This document shows, one piece after another, positions 50,663 through 59,035 of a stretch of 64,000 bases of DNA. Origin of the DNA: Streptomyces sp. CB00455 (lineage in GTDB: Bacteria > Actinomycetota > Actinomycetes > Streptomycetales > Streptomycetaceae); NCBI RefSeq assembly GCF_001905445.1, contig NZ_LIVQ01000010.1, positions 1-64,000 of the forward strand, in the 5' to 3' direction. The position numbers and the translations under genes were made by a program. Within the stretch, counting starts at the first letter, position 1, and each line of letters begins with the position of its first letter. Below the pieces are notes generated by a model. That model did no database searches. It saw only the letters and a list, made by a program, of their open reading frames with translations, and was not told the DNA's origin.

Positions 50663-51916
50663 ATGCCTGGACCGTCCAGGGGCAGTACGGCGCAGCCGCC
50701 CGTAGCCATCACCGGCATGGGCGTGGTCACCCCCGGCGGGTGCACCCCGGACGAGCTGTGGGACACGCTGCGGGCCGGCCGCTCCACCGCCGCCGAACTG
50801 ACCCACTTCGACCTCACCCGCCACCGGGTGCGGATCGGCTGCCGGGTCCGCGGCCTCGACGGCCTCGCCGGACTGGTCCCGGCCAAGGAAGCCCGCCGGA
50901 TGGACCCCTTCGCCCACTACGGCACCGCCGCCGCCCTCGCCGCCCACCGCGACGCCGGATCGCCCACCGCCGAAGCCGGCCGCACCGCCATCGTCGTCGG
51001 CAACGCCGTCGGCGGCCGTGCCACCAGCGACCTGGAATCCGCCCACTACACCGAGGGCGGCCCGGCCAGGGTCAATCCGCTGATGCCGTTGATGACCATG
51101 CCCAACGCGGCCGCCGCCCACATAGCCATCCGGCTCGGCTGGACCGGCCCCGCCCTGACCGTCGCCAACACCTGCGCCAGCGGCGCCGACGCCATCGGCC
51201 ACGCCCTGATGCTGCTCCAGACCGGCCGCGCCGACCTCGTCATCGCCGGCGGCGCGGAGCACACCCTCACCCCGGTCACACTGGCGGGCTTCGGCAACCT
51301 CAACGCCGTCTCCTTGCGCAACGACGACCCGGAGCACGCCTCGCGCCCCTTCGACAAGGACCGCGACGGCTTCGTGATGGGCGAGGGCGCGGGGTTCGTC
51401 GTACTGGAACGGCTGGAGGACGCGAGGGCGCGCGGGGCCAGGACGTACGGCCTGGTCGCCGGGTACGCCGCCACCGCCGACGCCCACCACCTCGCGATGC
51501 CGCTCCCCGACGGCGCGGGAGCCGCGGCGGCCATGGCCGGGGCCATCGCCGACGCCGGCCTCGACCCCAGCGACATCGTGCACGTCAACGCCCACGGCAC
51601 CTCGACCCCGCACAACGACCGGTCCGAAGCCGCCGCCCTCACCAAGGTGTTCGGCACCGCCCAGCCGCCCGTCACCGCGCCCAAGTCGGTCATCGGCCAC
51701 CTCATCGGCGCCGCGGGCGCCGTCGAACTCATCGCCACCGTGCAGGCCATGCGGCACTGCGAGGTGCCTCCCACCGCCAACCACGAACAGCTGGAGCCAG
51801 GAATGGACATCGACGTCGTCCACGGCACGCCCCGTGCCGTGCGCTCGGGAGCCGCCATCACGAACTCCTTCGGGTTCGGCGGTCACAACTCCTCCGTGGT
51901 GGTGACGCCGGTATGA
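50663..51916 (+). CDS. beta-ketoacyl-ACP synthase II (FabF-like)
   Basis: 417 aa from ATG 50663. The Cys-His-His triad is complete: VANTCASGADAIG, VHVNAHGTSTPHND and IGHLIGAAGA, so it is a condensing enzyme and not a decarboxylase-only partner. It would extend a carrier-bound acyl or aminoacyl group with malonyl-ACP. It overlaps MaoC by ATGA. Together with KAS III and MaoC it suggests one or more rounds of elongation. Confidence 0.92.
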   Translation: MPGPSRGSTAQPPVAITGMGVVTPGGCTPDELWDTLRAGRSTAAELTHFDLTRHRVRIGCRVRGLDGLAGLVPAKEARRMDPFAHYGTAAALAAHRDAGSPTAEAGRTAIVVGNAVGGRATSDLESAHYTEGGPARVNPLMPLMTMPNAAAAHIAIRLGWTGPALTVANTCASGADAIGHALMLLQTGRADLVIAGGAEHTLTPVTLAGFGNLNAVSLRNDDPEHASRPFDKDRDGFVMGEGAGFVVLERLEDARARGARTYGLVAGYAATADAHHLAMPLPDGAGAAAAMAGAIADAGLDPSDIVHVNAHGTSTPHNDRSEAAALTKVFGTAQPPVTAPKSVIGHLIGAAGAVELIATVQAMRHCEVPPTANHEQLEPGMDIDVVHGTPRAVRSGAAITNSFGFGGHNSSVVVTPV

Positions 51917-52770
51917 CGCTCCTGTCCCTGCCCTCCCCGGTCCGCACGCTCACCGTCACCGAACCCGAGATCACCGACTACCGCGGCGCCGCCCGCAGCG
52001 GGCTGCCCACCGCCCGTCCCGGCCAGGCCTCGCCCGTCCACACCTTCGTCCTCGCCCACACGGTGGCCGAGCAGACCGTCGCCGCGCTGACCGCCGCCGA
52101 GCCCGGCCCGGTCTCCGTGGTCCACCTCGGCCAGGACATCCGCACCGTGCGGCCGGTCCGGCCGGGCGAGCAGGTGACCGTGGCCCTGGAGGTCGCCGGC
52201 GTCCGCAGGGAACCGCGCGGCGCCCGCATCGCACTGCGGGTCCGGCTCGTCGGCGAGGACGGCCCCGAGCCCTTCGCGGAACTGGCCATCTCCGCCCTGC
52301 TGGTCGGCGCGACCCTGCTCGAACCGTTCGGCGACATCGCCGGCGGACCGGCCGCCCCCACCCCGGTGGGCGCCGGGGTACCGCAGACCGCGGTGCACGC
52401 GCTGACCACCGACTGGATCAGCACCTACGCCCACGCCTCCGGCGACCTCAACCCCATCCACCTCGACGCGGAGGCGGCCCGCGGGGCCGGCTTCGACACC
52501 GTCATCGCGCACGGCATGAGCGTCGTCGCCCTCGCCGTGGAGGAGGCCGTGGACCGTTTCGCGGCCGGTGACTCCGCCCGGGTGCGCGGCCTCGGCTGCC
52601 GCTTCTCGGCCCCCGTGCCCCCCGGCATCCCGCTGGAGATCACCCTCCAGCCCGACGCCGAGGCCCACGTCATCCGCTTCACCTGCAAGACGCCGAAGGG
52701 CGCGGCCGTCAAGTCGGGCTGGATCGAGCTCGCACAGCCGCTGCCGCCGCAGGAAGGAGACCAGCCATGA
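51913..52770 (+). CDS. MaoC-like dehydratase
   Basis: 285 aa from ATG 51913. The C-terminal hotdog carries the hydratase-2 motif YAHASGDLNPIHLDAEAARGAGF with the catalytic Asp and His, and DTVIAHGMSVVALA. The N-terminal half is a second hotdog without the motif. It dehydrates 3-hydroxyacyl thioesters, completing a KAS-SDR-MaoC cycle that lacks only an enoyl reductase, so an unsaturated chain is likely. Overlaps with genes on both sides. Confidence 0.88.
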   Translation: MTLLSLPSPVRTLTVTEPEITDYRGAARSGLPTARPGQASPVHTFVLAHTVAEQTVAALTAAEPGPVSVVHLGQDIRTVRPVRPGEQVTVALEVAGVRREPRGARIALRVRLVGEDGPEPFAELAISALLVGATLLEPFGDIAGGPAAPTPVGAGVPQTAVHALTTDWISTYAHASGDLNPIHLDAEAARGAGFDTVIAHGMSVVALAVEEAVDRFAAGDSARVRGLGCRFSAPVPPGIPLEITLQPDAEAHVIRFTCKTPKGAAVKSGWIELAQPLPPQEGDQP

Positions 52771-54416
52771 CGAACCCGACCGGACCGACCGGGGTGACCG
52801 GAGCGACCGATCCGACCGGCCTGACCGCCCCCAGCACCCCGGACGCCCCGACCACCCCCGCCGTCGAGCTCGGCCTCCTCGGAGGGTTCCTCACCCAGGT
52901 CCGCGACCGCCCCCACGCCACCGCGCTCGTCTTCAACGGAGAGGAGACCAGCTACCGCGAGCTGTACGAACTCGCCGGCCGGGAACGCGACCGCCTCGCG
53001 CACCTGCAGCTGGCCCCGGGCGTGCCGGTCGGCGTCCTCGCCGACAAGTCCCCCGCCGCCGTGGCCCTCGTACTGGGCTGCCTGCTGGCCCGCCGGCCGC
53101 TGCTGCTCCCCTCCCCGGCCCTCGCCGACACCCTGCTCGCCGATCTCTTCGCCCAGGCCGGCTGCGCCCGTGTCCTCGCCCCCGGCGGCGAACCCGCCCG
53201 GGTCACGCCCAACCCGGACGTCGCGGCCCAGCCGCTGCCGGCCGACGAGGCCGCCGACGTGGCCTTCATGCTCACCACCTCCGGCTCCACCAGCCTGCCG
53301 AAGATCGTCCCGCTCGCTCTGGACGCCGTCGACCGCTTCACCCGGTGGGCCGGCAACGCCTTCGGCATCGGACCCGACCGCACCGTCCTCAACTACGCCC
53401 CCCTCAACTTCGACCTCTGCCTCCTCGACGTCTGGACCACCCTCGCCCGCGGCGGACGCGTCGTCCTCGTCGACCCGGCGCTGGCCGCCCACGGGCGCCA
53501 CCTGCGGGACCTGGTCCTGCGCCACGACGTCCACGTCGTGCAGGCCGTCCCCATGGCCTTCGGGCTCCTCCAGGACGCGGCGGCCAAGACCGGCGACGTC
53601 TTCCCCGGCGTCGACCACGTCATGTTCACCGGCGACGCCATCCCCGAGCGCACCTTCGGCGCCCTGCCGACGCTCTTCCCCAAGGCCCGCATCCACAACA
53701 TCTACGGCTGCACGGAGACCAACGACAGCTTCGTCCACGAGGTCGACACCTCGGCGACCACCTTCCCGCCCGTTCCCATCGGCCGCCCGCTGCCGGGCGT
53801 AGGGGCCCTCGTCCTCGACCCCCACACCCAGACCCCCGTCGAAGGGCCCGGCAGCGGTGAGCTCTACGTCTCCACGCCCTTCCAGACCCGCGGCTACCTC
53901 GACCGGACCCGGCACGCCGACAAGTTCACCGCCCATCCGCTGGGCCTCGACGAGCGGCGCTGGTTCCGCACCGGCGACCTCGTACGGCGCGACGCGGCGG
54001 GCACCCTGCACCTGACCGGACGCACCGACTTCCAGGTCAAGGTGCGCGGAGTCGCCGTCAACACCGCCGAGATCGAACGGGTCCTGCAGGAACACCCCGC
54101 CGTACTGGAAGCGGGCGTCGCCGCCCTCCCCGACCCCATCGCCGGCAAGAAGCTCATCGCCGCCGTCCAGCGCGCCCCGGGCTCCACCCTGACCGGCCTG
54201 CAGCTGCGCACCCACTGCGCCCGGCACCTGCCCAGGGCCGCGGTGCCCCACCAGCTCACCCTCATCGACACCCCGCTGCCGAAGACCGCCACCGGAAAGG
54301 TCGACCGCAAGGCGCTCGACCGGCTCGACCGGCTGGGCTCCTCCCCGGCCGCGCCCACGCCCACACCGACCACGACACCCGTCGCCACACCTCTCGCCGA
54401 AGGAATCCCGTCATGA
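52767..54416 (+). CDS. acyl/aminoacyl-AMP ligase acting on a free carrier protein
   Basis: 549 aa from ATG 52767. ANL superfamily motifs: LTTSGSTSLPKIVPL (A3), NYAPLNFDLCLLDVW (A4), IYGCTETNDSF (A5), RTGDLVRRD (A7), GRTDFQVKVRG (A8) and PKTATGKVDRKAL with the A10 Lys. It resembles stand-alone ligases of the RedM/PltF type that load amino acids on discrete carriers. Read by eye, the pocket is about D-L-L-M-M-T-I-D, which shares D-L-L with prolyl ligases but ends in Asp at the equivalent of 330, so proline is doubtful and a substrate with an extra amino or hydroxyl group is more likely. The carrier gene overlaps by ATGA. Confidence 0.9.
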   Translation: MTNPTGPTGVTGATDPTGLTAPSTPDAPTTPAVELGLLGGFLTQVRDRPHATALVFNGEETSYRELYELAGRERDRLAHLQLAPGVPVGVLADKSPAAVALVLGCLLARRPLLLPSPALADTLLADLFAQAGCARVLAPGGEPARVTPNPDVAAQPLPADEAADVAFMLTTSGSTSLPKIVPLALDAVDRFTRWAGNAFGIGPDRTVLNYAPLNFDLCLLDVWTTLARGGRVVLVDPALAAHGRHLRDLVLRHDVHVVQAVPMAFGLLQDAAAKTGDVFPGVDHVMFTGDAIPERTFGALPTLFPKARIHNIYGCTETNDSFVHEVDTSATTFPPVPIGRPLPGVGALVLDPHTQTPVEGPGSGELYVSTPFQTRGYLDRTRHADKFTAHPLGLDERRWFRTGDLVRRDAAGTLHLTGRTDFQVKVRGVAVNTAEIERVLQEHPAVLEAGVAALPDPIAGKKLIAAVQRAPGSTLTGLQLRTHCARHLPRAAVPHQLTLIDTPLPKTATGKVDRKALDRLDRLGSSPAAPTPTPTTTPVATPLAEGIPS

Positions 54417-54670
54417 GCAACATCGACACCATCAAGAACTTCGTCATCACCGAGTTCCTTCCCGGCACCCCGGCCGGCGAGCTCGCGGTCGACCACGACC
54501 TGCTCAACGACGGCGTCATCGACAGCCTGGGCGTCCTCAAGCTGATCGCGTGGGTCGAGGACCGCTTCGAGGTCGCCATCGGCGACGCCGACCTGGACCC
54601 CAACAACTTCCGCAGCGTCGAGGCGATCGACACCTTCGTCGCGGAGGCCCGCCGCACGGCGGCCGCGTAG
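54413..54670 (+). CDS. peptidyl/acyl carrier protein paired with the AMP ligase
   Basis: 85 aa. HDLLNDGVIDSLGVLKLIAWVE holds the phosphopantetheine Ser (DSL), and LDPNNFRSVEAID matches the segment typical of carriers charged by free amino acid ligases (RedO/PltL-like). It would present the aminoacyl group to the acyl-CoA-dehydrogenase-like enzyme at 57156. Confidence 0.92.
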   Translation: MSNIDTIKNFVITEFLPGTPAGELAVDHDLLNDGVIDSLGVLKLIAWVEDRFEVAIGDADLDPNNFRSVEAIDTFVAEARRTAAA

Positions 54671-54714
54671 AACCACCCACCACCATCCCGACGGAGACGA
54701 GACGGAGACCGACT

Positions 54715-55764
54715 GTGCACGACGCACTCACCGGCCTGCTGGAGCAGCAGGCCCCGGTCGGCCGGGAGACCTGGCGGTCCTGGTGGGACCAGCTCGGAGA
54801 CGGCCGGCTGGACAAGGCCGAGGTCGTCGCCCTGCTGGCCTCCCTGGCCAGCCGGCTCCCGGACCACCAGACCCTGCGCCACCTGCTGGACTCGCTCTCC
54901 GAGCGCCGGCCGGCGGCGACGGTGACCACCTCCTGGGAGGGCACCGTGAATGTCGTCGGCACCGGCGGCGGGCCCAAGACCTTCAACATCTCCACCGCTT
55001 CGGCCTTCGTCGCCGCGGCCGCCGGGGTCAAGGTCGTCAAGACCGGCTCCCGGGCCTACACCAGCTCGCTGGGCTCCGTCGACCTCCTGGAGCGGCTCGG
55101 TGTCCGCCTCACCTCCTCCTACGCCCAGACCGAGGACACCCTCGCCGCCCACGGGATCGCCTTCGCCGGACCCTTCGTCTACCCGGCGCAGCTGACCCGG
55201 CTGGCGCGGACGGTGGCCCCGTACTCCATGAAGCCCTTCGGCCGCTTCCTGAACGCACTGGGTCCCTTCCTCGCGGACCTGCCCGTGGCCGCCCAGGTCA
55301 CGGGGGTCTCCGCGGCCGCGCCCCTCGACACCCTGCGACAGCTCGCCGCGACCACCACCACCCGGCGGATCTGGCTCACTTCGAACGACACCGGAGCGGA
55401 CGAGCTGCTGCCCTTCGCGACCAACACCGTCCACGGCGAACGCTCCCTGGCCCGGATCATCCGGCCGGGCGAGCTCACCCCCGGCGACGGCTCCTTCGGG
55501 GACCTGAGGCCGGCTTCCGAGCCCGCCGCGGCGGCCGGCCACTTCCTCTCCGTCCTTTCCGGTACGGCGGGCCGGGTGGCCACCCGCACGGTCTGCCTGG
55601 GCGCCGCCGCCCTGGTGGTGGCCTGCGGCCTGCGCCGGGACTGGCCCTCCGCGGTCGCGCTCGCCGAGGGCGCGGTCCGCTCCGGCGAGGCCCACGACCT
55701 CGCGCGGCGCGTGGCGGCGGCTTCGGCCCCCCGCACCCGCACACCGGCGGTGGCCCATGCCTAG
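54715..55764 (+). CDS. TrpD-like phosphoribosyltransferase with altered substrate site
   Basis: 349 aa from GTG 54715 (CGGAGACC upstream). It has the anthranilate phosphoribosyltransferase fold: VGTGGGPKTFNISTASAFV (usual GTGGD), SSLGSVDLLERLGV and a metal-type GADELLP. The usual KHGNR is KTGSR, the conserved His-Pro-Ala segment before the lid is missing, and LGxRTIFNxLGP is replaced by KPFGRFLNALGP. Those positions bind anthranilate in known TrpD, whereas the PRPP/metal parts remain. I infer PRPP transfer to another amine. The gene overlaps trpA-like by 8 bases. Confidence 0.87.
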   Translation: MHDALTGLLEQQAPVGRETWRSWWDQLGDGRLDKAEVVALLASLASRLPDHQTLRHLLDSLSERRPAATVTTSWEGTVNVVGTGGGPKTFNISTASAFVAAAAGVKVVKTGSRAYTSSLGSVDLLERLGVRLTSSYAQTEDTLAAHGIAFAGPFVYPAQLTRLARTVAPYSMKPFGRFLNALGPFLADLPVAAQVTGVSAAAPLDTLRQLAATTTTRRIWLTSNDTGADELLPFATNTVHGERSLARIIRPGELTPGDGSFGDLRPASEPAAAAGHFLSVLSGTAGRVATRTVCLGAAALVVACGLRRDWPSAVALAEGAVRSGEAHDLARRVAAASAPRTRTPAVAHA

Positions 55765-56647
55765 GACCGCCCCGGCGGGCACGGACCCCGCCCTGCCGCA
55801 GCCGTCGGCTCGGGCCGCACACCCCGCGCCCGCGCCCTTCTTCGCCCACCGCAGGCCCGGCGGCCCGCCCGGACTCGCCCTCTTCCTCAATGCGGGCGAC
55901 CCGCCGCTGCCGGTCCTGCGGGACCTCGTCCTGATGCTCGACGAGGAGGGCGTGGACTGCCTGGAACTCGCCGTCCCCTTCCCCGACTCGGTGACCGACG
56001 GCCCGGTCGTCCGGCGCTCCGCGCGCCGGGCACTGGACCGCGGCGGCGCCGGCCTGGACGACGTACTCGCCTTCATCGCGGACGTGCGCCCGCACCTGGC
56101 GCACCTGCGCATCGCCCTGCTCGCCGACTGGAGCCACTCGCTCAAGCACCGGGACCTCGCGGACGCCACCCGCGAGATCGCCGCGGCGGGCGCGGACGGA
56201 CTCCTCGTCCACGCCCTGCCCCCGCGGCTGCGCGAGCCGCACCTGGAATCGGCGGAGGCGGCCGGGCTGCCGGTCGTCACCACCTGCTACGCCAGCAGCC
56301 CGGCGGACACCCGGGCCCAGGCCGCGGCCCGGGCCTCCGCCTACCTCTACCTCGTCGCCCACTACGGACGCAGCGGGACCGCACCCGCCGCCGGCCATGC
56401 CGCGCTGGCGCAGACGGTCACCGGCCTGCGGGCGCACACGACGTCCCCGATAGCCGTCGGCTTCGGGGTCAGCACACGGCAGGACGTGGAAGCCGTCGGG
56501 GCCGCCGGCGCCGACGCCGCGATCATCGGCTCCGCCGCGGTGGCCGTCGTCGAGCGGGCGCAGGAGGCCGGCCACGACGTGACCGGAGCCTTCCGTGCAT
56601 TCGTCCGCTCGGTTCGTCCGCCCGGTCCTGCCGCAGTGCCGCACTGA
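55757..56647 (+). CDS. TrpA-like indole-glycerol-phosphate lyase homologue
   Basis: 296 aa from ATG 55757. TrpA barrel with LELAVPFPDSVTDGP: the two catalytic acids of TrpA (Glu49 and Asp60 in Salmonella numbering) are both present. YLYLVAHYGRSGT and VGFGVSTRQDVEAV follow the phosphate-binding end. The N-terminus is extended by about 30 Ala/Pro-rich residues. TrpB is absent, so it should release its product free, as plant BX1/IGL enzymes do. It would split a glycerol phosphate side chain off as glyceraldehyde 3-phosphate. Confidence 0.88.
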   Translation: MPRTAPAGTDPALPQPSARAAHPAPAPFFAHRRPGGPPGLALFLNAGDPPLPVLRDLVLMLDEEGVDCLELAVPFPDSVTDGPVVRRSARRALDRGGAGLDDVLAFIADVRPHLAHLRIALLADWSHSLKHRDLADATREIAAAGADGLLVHALPPRLREPHLESAEAAGLPVVTTCYASSPADTRAQAAARASAYLYLVAHYGRSGTAPAAGHAALAQTVTGLRAHTTSPIAVGFGVSTRQDVEAVGAAGADAAIIGSAAVAVVERAQEAGHDVTGAFRAFVRSVRPPGPAAVPH

Positions 56648-56723
56648 CCTTCCCGACCAGCGGAAGCGAGCTCCACCCCTCATCAGGAACATCCGTGCAC
56701 CACCCTCACACCGGGAGATTGCC

Positions 56724-57098
56724 ATGATCGTTCGCGACATCGAGTCCGTGAAGACCGTCGAGTGGGGCAACGGCCTCAGCCGCCGCTTCCTCCTCGCCGA
56801 GGACGGCCTCGGCTACTCGCTCACCGACACCACCGTGCTCGCCGGCACCAAGTCCCGCCTGGAGTACGTCAACCACCTGGAAGCCTGCTACTGCATCGAG
56901 GGCTCCGGCGAGGTCATCGAGCTCGACGGCACCTCGCACGAGATAGTCCCGGGCCGGATGTACGCCCTCGACCAGCACGACGCCCACTTCCTCGTCGCCA
57001 GCCCGCACGAGGACCTGCGCCTGGTCTGCGTCTTCTCGCCGGCCCTGCGCGGCGACGAGGTCCACAACCTCGACGCCCACAGCTCCTCCGCCTACTGA
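56724..57098 (+). CDS. ectoine-synthase-like cupin cyclase
   Basis: 124 aa from ATG 56724 with GGGAGATTGCC. It matches EctC over the full length: MIVRDIES, DTTVLAGTKSRLEYVNHLEA, CYCIEGSGEV, MYALDQHDAHFLV and LVCVFSP. The Glu, Tyr and His that bind iron in EctC, and the conserved Cys, are kept. Changes occur near the substrate (NGWESRR of EctC is NGLSRR). EctC closes N-acetyl-diaminobutyrate to a tetrahydropyrimidine with loss of water. No ectA, ectB or ectD is present, so a related cyclodehydration on another amide is likely. Confidence 0.88.
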   Translation: MIVRDIESVKTVEWGNGLSRRFLLAEDGLGYSLTDTTVLAGTKSRLEYVNHLEACYCIEGSGEVIELDGTSHEIVPGRMYALDQHDAHFLVASPHEDLRLVCVFSPALRGDEVHNLDAHSSSAY

Positions 57099-57155
57099 GG
57101 CGCGCGCGGCGCGCACCACCCGTCCGAACCATCAGCCCGATCAAAGGGGTCCGTC

Positions 57156-58301
57156 GTGATCCGTTGGAACGCCGACCAGGCAGATCTGCGCGAAGGCCTG
57201 GAGCGGTGGGGAGACGCACTCAGCGCAGACCACATCGAACTCGACGAGCAGTCCGCCTTCTCGGAGGACAAGTGGAAGCTCGTCCAGAAGACGGGGATCC
57301 TCCAGCTGCCCTTCGAGGAGGACTACGGAGGTCTCGGGCAGTCGCTCCTCACCACCATGTACGTGCTGGAGGGCCTCGGCGAGTACAACCGCGACTCGGG
57401 CCTGAGCTTCTCGGTCACCACGTCCATCTGCTCCACCGGGATCCCGCTCCAGCAGTTCGGCACCGTGGAGCAGAAGGAGCGCTACCTGCCCCAGATCTGC
57501 TCGGGCGAGGCGATCGGCGCCCACGCCATCACCGAGGCCGAGGGCGGCTCGGACGCCATGGCGATGACCACCCGGGCCGTGCGTGACGGGGACGACTTCG
57601 TCATCAACGGAAGCAAGGTCTTCGTCAGCAACGGGCCGATCGCGGACGTCATCGTGGTCTACGCCCGGACCCACCCCGACGGCGGCCCGCTCGGAACGAC
57701 GGCGTTCCTGGTGGACCGCAACACCCCCGGGCTGAGCGTCGGCAAACCCATCAAGAAGATGGGGCTGCGGACCTCCCCGCTGAGCGAACTGTTCTTCGAC
57801 GACGTACGGGTGCCCAGGAGCGCGGTGCTCGGCAGGGTCGGAGGCGGCTTCCTCGTCCTGGACCACGTGATGAAGCGGGAGATCCTCTTCTCCTTCATCG
57901 TCAACGTGGGTGAGATGCAGCACCGGCTGGAGCGGTGTGTCGACTACGCGAAGACGCGCAAGTCCTTCGGAAAGGCGATCGGTTCGTACCAGACGATCGC
58001 CAACAAGATCGTCGACACGAAGATCCAGCTGGAGACCGCCCGCAAGTGGCTCTACGACACCGGGGAGAAGCTCGAGGCCGGCGAGAACGTCACCGTGGAC
58101 CTGGCCATCGCCAAACTCGTCACGAGCGAGAGCAACCTGGCCACCAGCCTCACCGCCGTACAGATCTTCGGCGGCCACGGCTACATGTCGGAGTTCGGCC
58201 TGGAGCAGGACGTGCGCAACGCCCTCGGCGGCACGATCTACTCGGGGACGAACGAGATCCAGTACAACCGCATCGCCTCGTTGCTGGGACTGGGCAAGTG
58301 A
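57156..58301 (+). CDS. acyl-CoA-dehydrogenase-like enzyme, probably acting on aminoacyl carrier
   Basis: 381 aa from GTG 57156. ACAD features: AHAITEAEGGSDAMAM (FAD/substrate), SNGPIADVIVV, TRKSFGKAIGSYQTIANKI and IFGGHGYMSEF. The usual catalytic Glu near the C-terminus (YEGTxEIQ) is Ser here (IYSGTNEIQ). A Glu is present in KREILFSFIV, matching the alternative position used by isovaleryl-CoA dehydrogenase. With the ligase and carrier this is the RedM-RedO-RedW type module that oxidises carrier-bound amino acids. The oxidised product is not known. Confidence 0.9.
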   Translation: MIRWNADQADLREGLERWGDALSADHIELDEQSAFSEDKWKLVQKTGILQLPFEEDYGGLGQSLLTTMYVLEGLGEYNRDSGLSFSVTTSICSTGIPLQQFGTVEQKERYLPQICSGEAIGAHAITEAEGGSDAMAMTTRAVRDGDDFVINGSKVFVSNGPIADVIVVYARTHPDGGPLGTTAFLVDRNTPGLSVGKPIKKMGLRTSPLSELFFDDVRVPRSAVLGRVGGGFLVLDHVMKREILFSFIVNVGEMQHRLERCVDYAKTRKSFGKAIGSYQTIANKIVDTKIQLETARKWLYDTGEKLEAGENVTVDLAIAKLVTSESNLATSLTAVQIFGGHGYMSEFGLEQDVRNALGGTIYSGTNEIQYNRIASLLGLGK

Positions 58302-59035
58302 GCACCACCCGCCCGCTGTCCCGGACACTGCTGAAGGTCTGCGGGGCCACGGCCCCGCAGGACATCGAGGCGGCGGCGGCCGCCGGGGCGGACTGCGTCG
58401 GGCTCTGGCACGGCGTACCCGGCGGCCCGTCCGAACTGGACCCGGACGGGCTCGCCGCCCTCGCGGCGGCGGCCCGTTCGGCCGGCCTCCTGCCGGTCCT
58501 GGTGACGTTCCTGGCCGACGCCCGCGAGCTGACCGCGATCGTGCGGCGCTCCGGCGCCGGCTGGGTCCAGCTCCACGCCTACCAGCCGCCCGCCGTCGTA
58601 CGGGCACTGCGCGAGGCACTCCCCGCGGAGGTCGGCATCGTCAAGGTGCTGCACGTCGACGAGGCGGGCGGGTGCGTGGAACGCCCGCTGATCGGCGCGT
58701 ACGAACGGGCCGGCACCGACCTCTTCCTCCTCGACACCGCCACCGGGGACGGCCGCATCGGCAGCACCGGCGCCGCCCTCGACCCGGGCCGCCTCACCGC
58801 CCTGCTGCCCCGGCTGACCCGGCCCTTCCTGCTGGCCGGCGGCCTGACCCCGGCCAACCGCCCCGCCTACGAGGACGTCGTGCGCCACACCGGATTCCGC
58901 GGCGTCGACGTGGACACGGCGGCGCGCGACCGGACGACCGGCCGCTTCGGCGTCCCGGAGATCGCCGCCCTGGCCCGCGCCTGGCGCACGGGCACCTCCG
59001 TCCCCGACCACCCCCAGCTGGAGCTCTCGCGATGA
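58298..59035 (+). CDS. TrpF-like phosphoribosyl isomerase
   Basis: 245 aa from GTG 58298, overlapping the dehydrogenase stop. The barrel begins LLKVCGATAPQDIEAA with the catalytic Cys in KVCG, and the catalytic Asp lies in LFLLDTATGDGRIGSTG. GWVQLHAYQPP and FLLAGGLTPANRP follow the family. It would carry out the Amadori shift of an N-phosphoribosyl amine. The GGTG phosphate loop reads GSTG, still workable. The gene is coupled to trpC-like by ATGA. Confidence 0.87.
   Translation: MSTTRPLSRTLLKVCGATAPQDIEAAAAAGADCVGLWHGVPGGPSELDPDGLAALAAAARSAGLLPVLVTFLADARELTAIVRRSGAGWVQLHAYQPPAVVRALREALPAEVGIVKVLHVDEAGGCVERPLIGAYERAGTDLFLLDTATGDGRIGSTGAALDPGRLTALLPRLTRPFLLAGGLTPANRPAYEDVVRHTGFRGVDVDTAARDRTTGRFGVPEIAALARAWRTGTSVPDHPQLELSR

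Noticed and set aside
56724..57098. Ectoine biosynthesis locus
   Set aside because: Only EctC is present and it is translated among Trp-like and carrier enzymes; no ectA, ectB or ectD.
49408..58301. Prodigiosin-type bipyrrole cluster
   Set aside because: The ligase-carrier-dehydrogenase and PigH-like genes recall it, but the pocket is not prolyl-like, PigC/RedH-type condensing enzymes are missing, and Trp/EctC enzymes have no place in it.
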